64,000 bases of DNA, taken from Acetobacter farinalis (GTDB lineage: Bacteria; Pseudomonadota; Alphaproteobacteria; Acetobacterales; Acetobacteraceae). Positions 42,727 to 51,928 of this stretch are shown here, one piece after another. Under the pieces are notes generated by a model. It was given only the letters and a program-made list of their open reading frames with translations. It made no database searches and was not told the origin of the DNA. The stretch's first letter is position 1; every line of letters starts with the position of its first letter. Location of the stretch: positions 186,001 through 250,000 of the forward strand of contig NZ_JAPIUX010000002.1 of the NCBI RefSeq assembly GCF_026240015.1, in the 5' to 3' direction. Position numbers and translations under genes: made by a program.

Positions 42727-42752
42727 ACCATTTTCTCATGGGGACGTAGCGC

Positions 42753-43580
42753 ATGACCTGTCCGAGCAGAACGGCCTGGCGTGTTGCGCAGCATCGGGCA
42801 AAGCATCAGCAGGCTGAGCGAGGCATGATTTTTCATGATCCTCTTGCCATCAGACTGCTTGGTGATGAGGCTGACGCGGTTTTGGCGTGTGCGGATGCGC
42901 CGGGCGAGCAGGGCTTCCGGCAGTTCATGGCCGTCAGAAGCCGGATTGCCGAGGATAAGCTTGCGCTGGCTGTACGCCACGGTGTGCGTCAGGCTGTTGT
43001 GCTTGGAGCCGGACTGGATACGTTAGGCCTTCGGAACCCTTATGCGGCGGAAGGGCTGAAAATGTTCGAAGTCGATACACCGCGTATGCAGGTGTGGAAA
43101 AAGAGGCATATCGCGGAAGTGGGGATTTCGGTTCCGGATCTGCTGACGTTTATCCCTGTCGATTTTGAAAAGGAGAGTGTGAAAACTGGTCTGGTTCAGG
43201 CTGGTTTTGACCTGCACCGTCCGGCTTTTTTCTCCTGGCTGGGTGTTACCCCGTATCTGACACGCAAGAGTATTCAGAACACGCTCAGTTTTATTGCGAG
43301 CATTCCGCAGGCTGAGCTTGTCTTCGATTATGGTGAGCCCGTTGAAAACTATCAGGGGCTGGGCCGTCTGTTCATGGAAGCGCTTGAACGCCGCGTGGCT
43401 TTGCTGGGGGAGCCGTGGGTAAGCCGTTTTAATGCCCCTGAGATGGCGACCATGCTTGCCGAGGCAGGCTTCCGCACAGTGACGGATTTCGATCGCGCTC
43501 GCATCTTCTCCTATTTCGGCTGGCCACAGAAAAGCGGTGTGGGTCAGGCTTCTGCGCATGTCATTCATGCCGCTGTCTGA
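42753..43580 (+). CDS. Class I SAM methyltransferase of the LCMT/PPM family
   Basis: 275 residues. The fold is that of leucine-carboxyl-methyltransferase-like bacterial proteins: FHDPLAIRLLG near residue 27, RSRIAEDKLALAVRHGVRQAVVLGAGLDTLGLR (SAM site with GAGLDT), FEVDTPRMQVWKK, and the WLGVTPYLTRKSIQNTLSFIAS block. Bacterial members methylate secondary metabolites or unknown acids; the substrate here is unknown. ATG 42753 has a GGGGAC sequence upstream. It is followed within an overlap by an acetyltransferase gene, so the two may act together. Confidence 0.87.
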   Translation: MTCPSRTAWRVAQHRAKHQQAERGMIFHDPLAIRLLGDEADAVLACADAPGEQGFRQFMAVRSRIAEDKLALAVRHGVRQAVVLGAGLDTLGLRNPYAAEGLKMFEVDTPRMQVWKKRHIAEVGISVPDLLTFIPVDFEKESVKTGLVQAGFDLHRPAFFSWLGVTPYLTRKSIQNTLSFIASIPQAELVFDYGEPVENYQGLGRLFMEALERRVALLGEPWVSRFNAPEMATMLAEAGFRTVTDFDRARIFSYFGWPQKSGVGQASAHVIHAAV

Positions 43581-44127
43581 TAACGTCTCGCTGATGAAAA
43601 ACGCATCTTTTGTGTCTGTAAGGCTGGCGCGGCAGGATGAGGCCGCGTGCCTTCCTGATATTGAACGCTCCGCGGCCCAGAGTTTCCGGGCCTTTCCTGC
43701 TCTGGCGTGGCTTGCTGATGGGGCGTGTTTGCCATTGGCTACCCATCTGGCCAGTGTGTGGGCCGGGACATGCTGGGTGGCTGTGACAAGCGAGCAGGAG
43801 CGCCCGCTTGGTTTTCTGACGGCGGAGCGTCAGGCTGAGAGCCTCCATATTCTGGAAATGTCCGTCAGGGCCGAGGCGCAGGGGCACGGTGCTGGTCGGG
43901 CGTTGCTGACAGCCGCCTGTCAGGCGGCACGGCAGGCCGGACTGCGCAGGGTGACCCTCACAACATGTCGGGATGTGCCCTGGAATGCTCCGTTTTACCG
44001 CAAAATGGGCTTCACCATTCTCGAGCAGTTCCCGCCTGGTAGCGGGTTACAGAGCCTTCTTGAGGAGGAGGAAGCCAGCGGCTTTCCCCCAGGCACACGG
44101 TGCGCCATGCAGCGCATTCTTGTTTAA
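43567..44127 (+). CDS. GNAT-family N-acetyltransferase
   Basis: About 186 residues. GNAT signature: VRLARQDEAACLPDIERSAAQSFRAF at the N terminus, strand LHILEMSVRAEAQGHGAGRALLTAACQAARQAGL (acetyl-CoA loop QGHGAG), and TTCRDVPWNAPFYRKMGFTILEQFPPG. The W..NAPFYRKMGF element is typical of small-molecule GNATs. The start is ambiguous: ATG 43567 overlaps the methyltransferase stop (coupling), and ATG 43594 would shorten it by 9 residues. Neither has a strong ribosome site. Substrate unknown. Confidence 0.8.
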   Translation: MPLSDNVSLMKNASFVSVRLARQDEAACLPDIERSAAQSFRAFPALAWLADGACLPLATHLASVWAGTCWVAVTSEQERPLGFLTAERQAESLHILEMSVRAEAQGHGAGRALLTAACQAARQAGLRRVTLTTCRDVPWNAPFYRKMGFTILEQFPPGSGLQSLLEEEEASGFPPGTRCAMQRILV

Positions 44128-44218
44128 AGTGGGGGAGAGGCCTTCGTGCCCCCGGCGTTGGTCGTTGGCCCGCCGGGAGGAGAAGAAAGGGGCGTGTGCG
44201 CCGCCATAAAGGTGTCCA

Positions 44219-44240
44219 GCGCGGGCTGTTCAGCCCGCGT
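44219..44240. terminator. Palindromic hairpin at the end of the RND operon
   Basis: CGCGGGCTG (44220-44228) pairs with CAGCCCGCG (44231-44239), loop TT; it overlaps the last codons of the outer-membrane factor gene. No U tract. Convergent with the acetyltransferase gene. Confidence 0.5.
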
Positions 44241-45786
44241 GAGTGGTTGCGCTGTTGGTCGCTGTGCCAGCGGCCCGCACAACTGAGGACGGCTGTGCAG
44301 GAGGCTGGGTGTGCTGTTTCCAGCCGCCCCCCAGAGCACGATAGATGGTGATCAGGTTCTGGTATTTTGAAACAGCCACCGCAATCTGTGACTGCTGGGC
44401 CTGAAGATAGGAACGCTGGGATTCCAGAGTGGTCAGATAGGAATCGGACCCGGCGTTAAAGCGCATTTTTGCCAGACGGAAGGCATCAGCGGAGGAGACC
44501 ACCAGAGCATCCGCCTGCTTTTTCTCGTCCAGATAGGCTTCACGCGCCGCCAGAGCATCCGCCACTTCACGGAAGGCGCTCTGGACCGTTTTTTCATACG
44601 TGGCAATCTGGCCATCACGCGCGGCTTTGGAGGCTTTCAGGTTCCCGCTGTTCATCCCCCATGTCCAGAGCGGGATCTGCAGGGAGGGGTTCAGCCCCCA
44701 CGTGGTGGCGGCAGCGGTAAACAGCTTGTGGAATTGCAGGCTGGATACGCCGTCTGACGCCGTAAGGGTCAGGCGCGGGAAGAATGCGGCGCGGGCCGCC
44801 CCGATATTCGCCTGGGCCGCCAGCAGGTTATGCTCGGCCGCCACAATATCCGGCCGCCTCTCCAGCAGGTCTGAAGGCAGGCCTGCGGGCAGGTCCGCCA
44901 GAATGGTCTGCTCGCCCAGAGCGTGGGGCGGGGGCAGATCGGCAGGGATGGGCGCGCCAATCAGCAGGGCAATCAGATTTTCATCCTGCTCCACTTTCCG
45001 GCGGGAGTCCGCGCGCAGGCCGGCACTCTGCTGCACCTGCGTTTCGGCCTGACGGACGGTGAGCAGGTTTTCTTCCCCATGTTCAAATTTCGCACGGGTC
45101 AGGTTCAGGGTGTCCTGCTGGTTGGCCAGCGTTGTTTCGGCCACTGCCAGAGTATCTCGATCCCCCAGCCATGTGACATAGGCGGTGGCAACCTGGGAAA
45201 TAATGCTGATGAGCATGCTGCGCTGGGAGGCTTCCTGCGCCAGTGCCTTCTGGGCGGATTCCTGTGTCAGGCTGCGAATGCGGCCGAACAGGTCGATCTC
45301 GTAGGATGAGAAGCCAATGCCGCCGGAATAGTAGCGGAATGGATTACGCGCCATGCCGCCGCTGCTCTTGTTGGTATCCAGACCGGGGGCGAAGCTCAGA
45401 CCCGCCGCATCGGACGGAGCCTGATACATCGGGCCGCCCGTGGCGCTTATGGTGGGGAACAGGCCGGCATGCTGCACATCATACTGCCCCTGCGCCTGCG
45501 CGATGTTGGCCGCCGAAATCCGTAAATCCCGGTTCTGGCGCAGGGCAATGGTAATCAGCGCCTTCAGCCGGGGGTCTGTGAAGAAATCCTCCCAGCCGAT
45601 ATCGGAGGCGGCCTGTGCAAGGCGCGGGTTCCCCGTTGCCTGATACCCCGGCCATGTGGTGGCCAGGGGCGGGGCAGGGCGCGTGTATTTCGGGATCATG
45701 GTGCAGCCGGATAGCAGACCGGCTGCCAGAGCCACACTCACGGCACGGAAGCGGCGCGGGGTGTGTGAAGATGGGTGTGAAGACAT
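44230..45786 (-). CDS. RND efflux outer-membrane lipoprotein, NodT/OprM family
   Basis: 518 residues. Signal peptide and lipobox (LAAGLLSGC) then TMIPKYTRPAPPLATTWP, typical of NodT-type outer-membrane factors. Two OEP repeats follow: DPRLKALITIALRQNRDLRISAANIAQAQGQYDVQHAGLFPTIS and its second copy from RPDIVAAEHNLLAAQANIGAARAAFFPRLTLTAS, forming the periplasmic helical barrel and outer-membrane channel. It is the third gene of the operon, 4 bases after the pump gene. The C-terminal tail is Gln/Pro/Ala-rich. Confidence 0.95.
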   Translation of the reverse strand: MSSHPSSHTPRRFRAVSVALAAGLLSGCTMIPKYTRPAPPLATTWPGYQATGNPRLAQAASDIGWEDFFTDPRLKALITIALRQNRDLRISAANIAQAQGQYDVQHAGLFPTISATGGPMYQAPSDAAGLSFAPGLDTNKSSGGMARNPFRYYSGGIGFSSYEIDLFGRIRSLTQESAQKALAQEASQRSMLISIISQVATAYVTWLGDRDTLAVAETTLANQQDTLNLTRAKFEHGEENLLTVRQAETQVQQSAGLRADSRRKVEQDENLIALLIGAPIPADLPPPHALGEQTILADLPAGLPSDLLERRPDIVAAEHNLLAAQANIGAARAAFFPRLTLTASDGVSSLQFHKLFTAAATTWGLNPSLQIPLWTWGMNSGNLKASKAARDGQIATYEKTVQSAFREVADALAAREAYLDEKKQADALVVSSADAFRLAKMRFNAGSDSYLTTLESQRSYLQAQQSQIAVAVSKYQNLITIYRALGGGWKQHTQPPAQPSSVVRAAGTATNSATTHAG

Positions 45787-45790
45787 GCTC

Positions 45791-48700
45791 TTACTCGCTT
45801 CCGGTAGCAGACGGAGCAGGAGCCGGAGCGTCCTGACGTTCGCTTAAACGTTTGACCTTGAACAGCCGCAAAATCACGACAAAGAACACCGGCACGAAGT
45901 AGACCGCCAGCAGGGTGGCTGTGGCCATGCCCCCCACCACGGCCGTGCCGATGGCAATGCGGGAGGCGCTGCCCGCCCCGGTGGCAATAGCCAGCGGAAA
46001 CACGCCGACAACCAGCGCAATGGAGGTCATCAGAATAGGCCGCAGGCGTTCACGTGCGGCAGTCAGCACGGCATCACTCAGGCTTTCGCCACGCTCGAAG
46101 GCCATTTTGGCGAATTCCACAATCAGAATGGCGTTTTTCACCGCCAGACCAACGGTGGTCAGCAGCCCCACCTGAAAATAGACGTCGTTATCAAGGTGCC
46201 GCCAGAGTGTTGCGGCAATGGCCCCCAGAACGCCAAGGGGGATGACCAGCATCACCGCAAGCGGGATTGCCCAGCTTTCATACAGGGCAGCCAGGCACAG
46301 CAGGATGACAATCACCGCCAGCGCATAGAGCGGTCCGGTGGAAGAGCCGGAAGCAACCTGCTCAAAGGAGAGACCGGTCCACTCATACCCCACACCAGCG
46401 GGCAGCTTGGCCAGAATGCTTTTGATGGCGTTGATGGAATCGCCCGAGCTGTAGCCCACAGCGGGCTGACCCAGAATTTCAAAGGAATTCAGGCCGTTGT
46501 AGTTTTCCACTTTCTGCGGCCCGACAGCCCAGTGCCCGGAAACAAAGGCATTGAGGGGTGTCAGGGTGTTCTGGGCATTGCGGATGTACCATTTGTCCAG
46601 GTCGCTCGGGAGCATGCGTGAGTCCGGGATGCCCTGAATATAGACCTGTTTGACACGGTCATTCCGGGTAAACTGGTTGACGTAGATAGACCCCAGCGCT
46701 CCCTGAATGGTGTTGTTGATGTCATCAATCGAAATACCGAACGCGTTGGCTTTTTCCCGGTCGATATCCAGATGATATTGGGAGGCATCTTCCATGCCGT
46801 TCGGGCGTACGGCCATCAGGCGTGGGTCTTTGGACGCCATGCCGAGCACCATGTTGCGCGCCTGCAGCAGCTTCTGGTGGCCCAGATGGCCGCGGTCTTC
46901 CAGTTCAAGGTCAAAGCCGGTGGCGTTGCCCAGTTCCAGCACCGCTGGCGGATTGATGGCAAAAATCTGGGCTTTGGGGCTGAACCAGAAATGCTTCATG
47001 ATACGCGCGGCAATGGCGGAAGATGTCTGGGAGGCCAGAGGGCGTTTGTCCCAGTTCTTCAGACGGACGAAGAACGCCCCGGAGTTCTGGCCCTGCCCGG
47101 CGAAGTTGAAGCCATTGATGGAATAGACCGATTCCACCAGAGCGCTTTCAGACTTCAGGATGTAGTCTGCAATCTCGTGGTTGACTGCCTGTGTTTCCGC
47201 CATGGGTGTGTTGGGCGGCATGGTGACCTGCCCGAAAATCAACCCCTGATCCTCATCCGGCAGGAACCCGCCGGGAAGGCGCATGAACAGGAACACGGCC
47301 AGCGCGGTAATGACGGCAAAGCCGAGCATGGAGAGCACGGTCCGGCCAATAAGGAACTGCACGCCGCGCAGATACCCGTTTGTCAGGCGGGAGAACTGGC
47401 GGTTGAACCAGCCTGCGGGGCCGGTTGTCTTTTCATGGGTGCCTGCCTTGAGCATGGTGGCGCACAGGGCCGGGGTCAGCACCATGGCCACCAGAACGGA
47501 GAGCCACATGGCCGCAACAATGGTGACGGAGAACTGGCGGTAGATCACCCCCGTGGAGCCGGAGAAGGCAGCCATGGGCAGGAACACGGCCGTCAGCACC
47601 AGCACGATGCCGATAAGGGCGCCGGAAATTTCATCCATGGAGACGCGTGAGGCTTCCAGCGGGGAAAGCCGCTTTTCCGTCATCACACGTTCAACGTTTT
47701 CCACCACCACAATGGCGTCATCCACCAGCAGGCCCACGGCCAGAATCATGGCCAGCATGGTCAGGGTGTTGATGGAGTAGCCCAGAATATTGAGCATCCC
47801 GAACGTGCCCAGCAGCACCACAGGCACCGCAATGGTCGGGATGAGCGTTGCGCGGAAGTTTTGCAGGAAGATCAGCATCACCACGAAAACCAGCGCGATG
47901 GCTTCCAGCAGCGTGATGACCACTTCCTTGATGGAGAGCACGATGAACGGCTCTGTATCCAGCGGATAGACGGTTTTCAGGCCCGGCGGGAAGAATTTTT
48001 CAAGCTGGGCAATCTGGGCGCGGACAGCCGCTTCCGTCTGCATCTGGTTGGCACCGGGGGCCAGCTTCAGCGCCATGCCGGAGGCAGGCATGTTGTTGTA
48101 GAAAGAATTGGTATTGTAGGTCTGCGGCCCCAGTTCGACCTTCGCGATATCGCTGATGCGAACCTGCGAGCCGTCCGGCTGCACCTTGAGCAGGATTTTC
48201 TGGAATTCCTCCGGGGAGGTCAGGCGCGTCGGGCCGATAATGGTTGCATCCAGACGGATGGCTTTTTTAGCGGGCAGCCCGCCCAGTTCACCAGAGGACA
48301 CCTGAATGTTCTGGGTCTGGATGGCGGTCTGGACGTCCTTGACGGTCAGGCCGTAGCTGAACAGCTTGCCGGGGTCCATCCAGATGCGCATGGCATATTC
48401 GGCCCCGAACAGGGTGTGATCCCCCACACCGGAGACACGGCTGAGCGGATCTGAAATGGTGGAGGCGACATAATCGGCAATATCACTGCCCGTCATGCTG
48501 CCATCGGTGGAGAGGAAGGCCAGAACCATCATGAAGTTCTTGACGGACTTGGTGATGCTCAGGCCCTGGGCCGTGACTTCTGGCGGCAGCTTCGGCTGTG
48601 CCAGTTGCAGCTTGTTCTGCACCTGCACCTGCGCGATATCCGGGTTGGTGCCCTGCGCGAAGGTGAGATCAATCTCCATCAGGCCCGAAACGTAGGACTG

Positions 48701-48946
48701 CGCCGAGATATATTCCAGATGATCCAGCCCGAACATCTGCTGCAGGATGGGCCGTACGACCGTATCGTTCACCGTATCGGCCGAGGCCCCCGGATAGGTG
48801 ACGGTAATGGCGATCTGCGGCGGTGCAATGCTCGGATATTGGGCGATTGGCAGCCGGAAAATGGAAAGAATGCCCACCAGCATGATAATCAGGCTGATAA
48901 CCCATGCAAAAATGGGGCGGTCAATAAAGAAACGCGAAAGAGACAT
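45791..48946 (-). CDS. RND multidrug efflux pump permease (HAE1/AcrB family)
   Basis: 1051 residues, the usual AcrB length, with twelve membrane helices and two large periplasmic loops. FFIDRPIFAWVISLIIMLVGILSIFRLPIAQYPSIAPP is the family start. The proton-relay Asp pair is present in helix 4 (GLLVDDAIVVVENVERV), and GFLPDEDQGLIF and the C-terminal GGMATATLLAVYFVPVFFVVILRLF are standard. Residues ISAQSYVSGLMEIDLTFAQGTNPDIAQVQVQNKLQLAQPKLP match the porter domain PN1. The substrate range cannot be predicted. It follows the adaptor gene by 5 bases. Confidence 0.97.
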   Translation of the reverse strand: MSLSRFFIDRPIFAWVISLIIMLVGILSIFRLPIAQYPSIAPPQIAITVTYPGASADTVNDTVVRPILQQMFGLDHLEYISAQSYVSGLMEIDLTFAQGTNPDIAQVQVQNKLQLAQPKLPPEVTAQGLSITKSVKNFMMVLAFLSTDGSMTGSDIADYVASTISDPLSRVSGVGDHTLFGAEYAMRIWMDPGKLFSYGLTVKDVQTAIQTQNIQVSSGELGGLPAKKAIRLDATIIGPTRLTSPEEFQKILLKVQPDGSQVRISDIAKVELGPQTYNTNSFYNNMPASGMALKLAPGANQMQTEAAVRAQIAQLEKFFPPGLKTVYPLDTEPFIVLSIKEVVITLLEAIALVFVVMLIFLQNFRATLIPTIAVPVVLLGTFGMLNILGYSINTLTMLAMILAVGLLVDDAIVVVENVERVMTEKRLSPLEASRVSMDEISGALIGIVLVLTAVFLPMAAFSGSTGVIYRQFSVTIVAAMWLSVLVAMVLTPALCATMLKAGTHEKTTGPAGWFNRQFSRLTNGYLRGVQFLIGRTVLSMLGFAVITALAVFLFMRLPGGFLPDEDQGLIFGQVTMPPNTPMAETQAVNHEIADYILKSESALVESVYSINGFNFAGQGQNSGAFFVRLKNWDKRPLASQTSSAIAARIMKHFWFSPKAQIFAINPPAVLELGNATGFDLELEDRGHLGHQKLLQARNMVLGMASKDPRLMAVRPNGMEDASQYHLDIDREKANAFGISIDDINNTIQGALGSIYVNQFTRNDRVKQVYIQGIPDSRMLPSDLDKWYIRNAQNTLTPLNAFVSGHWAVGPQKVENYNGLNSFEILGQPAVGYSSGDSINAIKSILAKLPAGVGYEWTGLSFEQVASGSSTGPLYALAVIVILLCLAALYESWAIPLAVMLVIPLGVLGAIAATLWRHLDNDVYFQVGLLTTVGLAVKNAILIVEFAKMAFERGESLSDAVLTAARERLRPILMTSIALVVGVFPLAIATGAGSASRIAIGTAVVGGMATATLLAVYFVPVFFVVILRLFKVKRLSERQDAPAPAPSATGSE

Positions 48947-48951
48947 CCGGG

Positions 48952-50133
48952 TTACTGCCCTTTGTTCTGGCTGGACGCATTCGAGTCAGCCTGAGAGGTT
49001 GCGTCTTCCGTGGGTTTGACTTTGGCACCCGGTTTGATTTTCTGAAGCCCGACCGTCACAACGCGTTCGCCGGCCTTCAGGCCGCCTGTCACCAGCCAGT
49101 TGATCCCGATCGCCTGACCAAGCTGGATCTGCCGCAGTTCCACCGTGTTATCCGGCTTGACGATCCACACCTGCGGATCTCCATGCGTATTACGGCTTAC
49201 AGCCTGTTGCGGCACGAGCAGACCATTGGGGTCCGCCCCTTCATCAAGCTGGGCATGCACGAACATGCCGGGCAGCAGGAGCTTGTCCGGGTTGGGCATG
49301 ATCGCACGGACCACGACGGACGCCGTGGAGGGGTCTACGTTGACTTCAGAAAGCGCCATGCGGCCGACATGTTCGTAAGTGCTGCCATCTTCCAGCGTGA
49401 GGGTGACGGGCACCTCCCCGTTGGCCTGAGGGGTAATGCGGCCTTCAGCCAGTTCGCGCTTGAGGCGCAGCAGGGTGATGGCGGGCAGGTTGACGTCCAC
49501 ATAAATGGGGTCCAGCCGCGTGACGATCGCGATGTTGTTGGTCTGATTGGCTGTAACCAGCGCACCAACAGTGATGATGGTACGGCCAATGCGCCCGCTG
49601 ATGGGAGCGTTCAGATGTGTATAGCCCAGATCAACCAGAGCGCTTTCAACCTGCCCCTTGGCGTTCAGAATCCGGCCTTGGGCTTCTTTCTCGGCTGCCA
49701 GAGCATCATCATAATCCTGATGGCTGACGGCATGGGCCTGCATCAGGGGCTTGAAACGCTCAAGCTTGGCGCGGGCGGTGACTTCCGCCGCTTCGGCTTC
49801 GGCAAGCTGACCGCGGGCCGTGTCATAGGCGGCCTGATAGCGTGAGGGGTCAATCTGATAAAGTTGCTGGCCAGCCTGAACATCAGCACCTTCTTTAAAC
49901 AGACGCTTCTGGATAACGCCGGTCACCTGCGGGCGGACCTGTGCGATTTCATAAGCATCCGTACGGCCGGGCAGGCTGGTGTGCACGTTCACGGACTGCG
50001 GCTGCAGGGTAATGAACCCGACCTGCTGCGGCGGCATGGCGGGGGGAGCGGCCTTGCGGTTACAGCCGGACAAGGCCAGCAAAGCAACAGCAGAGAGCAG
50101 GACCGGGCGAAACGGGAGGGGATGCATTGTCAC
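48952..50133 (-). CDS. RND efflux periplasmic adaptor (membrane fusion protein), lipoprotein
   Basis: About 393 residues. Lipobox ALLALSGC anchors it to the inner membrane. Domains in order: lipoyl/barrel-sandwich halves (YEIAQVRPQVTGVIQKRLFKEGADVQAGQQLYQIDP and HLNAPISGRIGRTIITVGALV), a helical hairpin (AAYDTARGQLAEAEAAEVTARAKLERF...SHQDYDDALAAEKEAQ), beta-barrel (IYVDVNLP...) and membrane-proximal domain (LLVPQQAVSRNTHGDPQVWIV). The GTG at 50133 has AGGA 9 bases upstream; ATG 50127 two codons later is equally possible. First gene of the RND operon; no regulator gene is adjacent. Confidence 0.94.
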   Translation of the reverse strand: MTMHPLPFRPVLLSAVALLALSGCNRKAAPPAMPPQQVGFITLQPQSVNVHTSLPGRTDAYEIAQVRPQVTGVIQKRLFKEGADVQAGQQLYQIDPSRYQAAYDTARGQLAEAEAAEVTARAKLERFKPLMQAHAVSHQDYDDALAAEKEAQGRILNAKGQVESALVDLGYTHLNAPISGRIGRTIITVGALVTANQTNNIAIVTRLDPIYVDVNLPAITLLRLKRELAEGRITPQANGEVPVTLTLEDGSTYEHVGRMALSEVNVDPSTASVVVRAIMPNPDKLLLPGMFVHAQLDEGADPNGLLVPQQAVSRNTHGDPQVWIVKPDNTVELRQIQLGQAIGINWLVTGGLKAGERVVTVGLQKIKPGAKVKPTEDATSQADSNASSQNKGQ

Positions 50134-50282
50134 TCTGGCGGATCCTGCCTTTGAAAAACGAAGGACGACACGGCACCGGGCCAGATGCACATTGCGGACC
50201 TCTGAGAGGCGCCGGGATGAAAGGCATGCGGAACGGCAGGGCGTATCAAGGAATGGGAATAAACCGTGGAAGTCTGAAGAAA

Positions 50283-50311
50283 ATGGTACCGATTGTTACC
50301 TTTTCGTGCAA
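50283..50311 (-). promoter_or_regulatory. Predicted promoter and overlapping operator-like palindrome of the RND operon
   Basis: Read on the minus strand: -35 TTGCAC (50311-50306), 17-base spacer, -10 TACCAT (50288-50283). The imperfect palindrome GGTAACAATCGGTACC (50285-50300; 6 of 8 pairs symmetric) covers the -10 and spacer, the usual place for a TetR-type repressor site. Transcript leader would be about 140 bases. Confidence 0.55.
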
Positions 50312-50345
50312 GCTAGAAGCCCGCAAAAAGGGAGTCAAGTCAGGC

Positions 50346-50369
50346 GGGAGGAGAAAGGATTCTCCTCCC
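50346..50369 (-). terminator. Hairpin after the sugar porter gene
   Basis: GGGAGGAGA (50346-50354) pairs with TCTCCTCCC (50361-50369) around a short loop, 9 bases after the gene stop on the minus strand. No U tract directly after the stem. Confidence 0.6.
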
Positions 50370-50377
50370 TCAGGGTA

Positions 50378-51775
50378 TCAGCGACCGATGTCCCGCAGTT
50401 TTTTTCCGGACATCAGATTCTTTTCAATCTCTTCAAGCGTCACGCCCTTGGTTTCTGGAACAAGCTGGCGTGTGAAAACAAGAAAAATGGCGTTCAGCCC
50501 GGCAATCAGCCCGAAAGTCAGCGGGGCTCCCAGCCAGCTGAGCAGGCTGAGGAAAGACATGCCGACAATCATGTTGGAGACCCAGTTGGTCAGGGTGGAG
50601 ACGGTAATGCCCAGATCCCGGCCCTTGATAGGCTGGATTTCCGAGCACAGAACCCACATCAGCGGACCGGCAGACATGGCGTGGGCTGCAATAAAGATCA
50701 TGATCAGGAAGACGCACAGCAGTTTGGCGGCCTGACCATCCAGCCCGTTATAGTTGAGAAGAGCCAGAGCGGACATGGCGATTGTCATGGTGATAAAGCC
50801 GCCATACAGAATGGGCTTGCGCCCCCAGCGGTCCACCAGCCCCATCGCGGCGACTGTCGCCAGCACATTCACAAAGCCGATAATGGCCGTGCACCACATC
50901 TGCGCCGTGCCGACAAACCCGGCCAGCGCGAAAATTTTGGGCGCGTAGTACATAACGACGTTGATACCGGCAAACTGCTGCATGATCTGAAGCAGCATGC
51001 CCAGCAGGATGGAGCGCCGGAAATTGACATTTTTCCGCAGCAGGGCCCAGCCGCTCTGCCGTTGTTCGAGCTGCTCATCAATCGCGCGAATTTCCGCATG
51101 GGTGTCGTGTGTGGCCGGACGCAGGTTTTTCAGCACCTTCAGGGCTTCCTCCCTGCGGCCTTTCATCATCAGCCAGCGCGGGCTGTAGGGCAGAAAGAGC
51201 ACGCCAATCACAAACAGCACGCTGGGGATGGCAATCACACCGAACATCCAGCGCCATTGCCCGTGGTAGCTGAAGAGTGTGTCACTGATAAACGCCAGGA
51301 AAATGCCAACCGTGATCATCAGCTGATAGGTGGAAATCATCGCGCCGCGTGTGGCTTCACTCGCGATTTCGGACAGATAGAGCGGAGAGGTGAAGGCCGC
51401 GATGCCGATAGCCAGCCCCATAAGCGCCCGCCCGCTGATCATACTGCCGACGGACCATGCCATGGCACAGGCCAGTGAGCCGACAATAAAAATGACACCG
51501 CCGAGCACGAGCGCCCATTTGCGCCCTCCCAGCCGGGCCAGCCCCCCGGCCATGATGGCCCCGATGGCAGCCCCTGCCATCATTGCGCTGACAATCCATT
51601 CCTGTGCGAATGTGGAGGCATGGAAAGCATCGGCAACAAAATCCAGCGCGCCGGAAATAACCCCGATGTCCAGACCAGACATAAGGCCACCAGTTGCGGC
51701 AAGAATACCAATAATAATGGTTCGATTTTGTGCGGAAGAGTCTGTTTCTGTCTGGGTTAAAGTCGAGTTTTGCAT
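50378..51775 (-). CDS. Sugar porter family MFS transporter (GalP/XylE-like)
   Basis: 465 residues with twelve predicted helices. Sugar-porter signatures are GLDIGVISGALDF in helix 1, GGRKWALVLGG after helix 2, RALMGLAIGIAAFTSPLYLSEIA, PYSPRWLMMKGRREEA (PESPRW-like), QQFAGINVVMYYAPKIF in helix 7, VDRWGRKPILYGG and the C-terminal VPETKGVTLEEIE. Likely a proton-linked hexose or pentose symporter; the Gln pair and NVVMYY in helix 7 are consistent with glucose/galactose binding. It stands alone between the RND operon and rodA, on the same strand. No good ribosome site precedes ATG 51775. Confidence 0.93.
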   Translation of the reverse strand: MQNSTLTQTETDSSAQNRTIIIGILAATGGLMSGLDIGVISGALDFVADAFHASTFAQEWIVSAMMAGAAIGAIMAGGLARLGGRKWALVLGGVIFIVGSLACAMAWSVGSMISGRALMGLAIGIAAFTSPLYLSEIASEATRGAMISTYQLMITVGIFLAFISDTLFSYHGQWRWMFGVIAIPSVLFVIGVLFLPYSPRWLMMKGRREEALKVLKNLRPATHDTHAEIRAIDEQLEQRQSGWALLRKNVNFRRSILLGMLLQIMQQFAGINVVMYYAPKIFALAGFVGTAQMWCTAIIGFVNVLATVAAMGLVDRWGRKPILYGGFITMTIAMSALALLNYNGLDGQAAKLLCVFLIMIFIAAHAMSAGPLMWVLCSEIQPIKGRDLGITVSTLTNWVSNMIVGMSFLSLLSWLGAPLTFGLIAGLNAIFLVFTRQLVPETKGVTLEEIEKNLMSGKKLRDIGR

Positions 51776-51928
51776 GGATTTCGCGAGTTTCCGTCAGGAT
51801 TATTATTTTTATTGGAGCGGTTGTTTCTGTAAAGACCTTGGTGGGCTCCTCCACAAGGCGGTCTGGCTTCAGGAATTTCTAAACAATACCACAAGACACC
51901 AGACAAATATATCTTTTGTTAATGTGGA

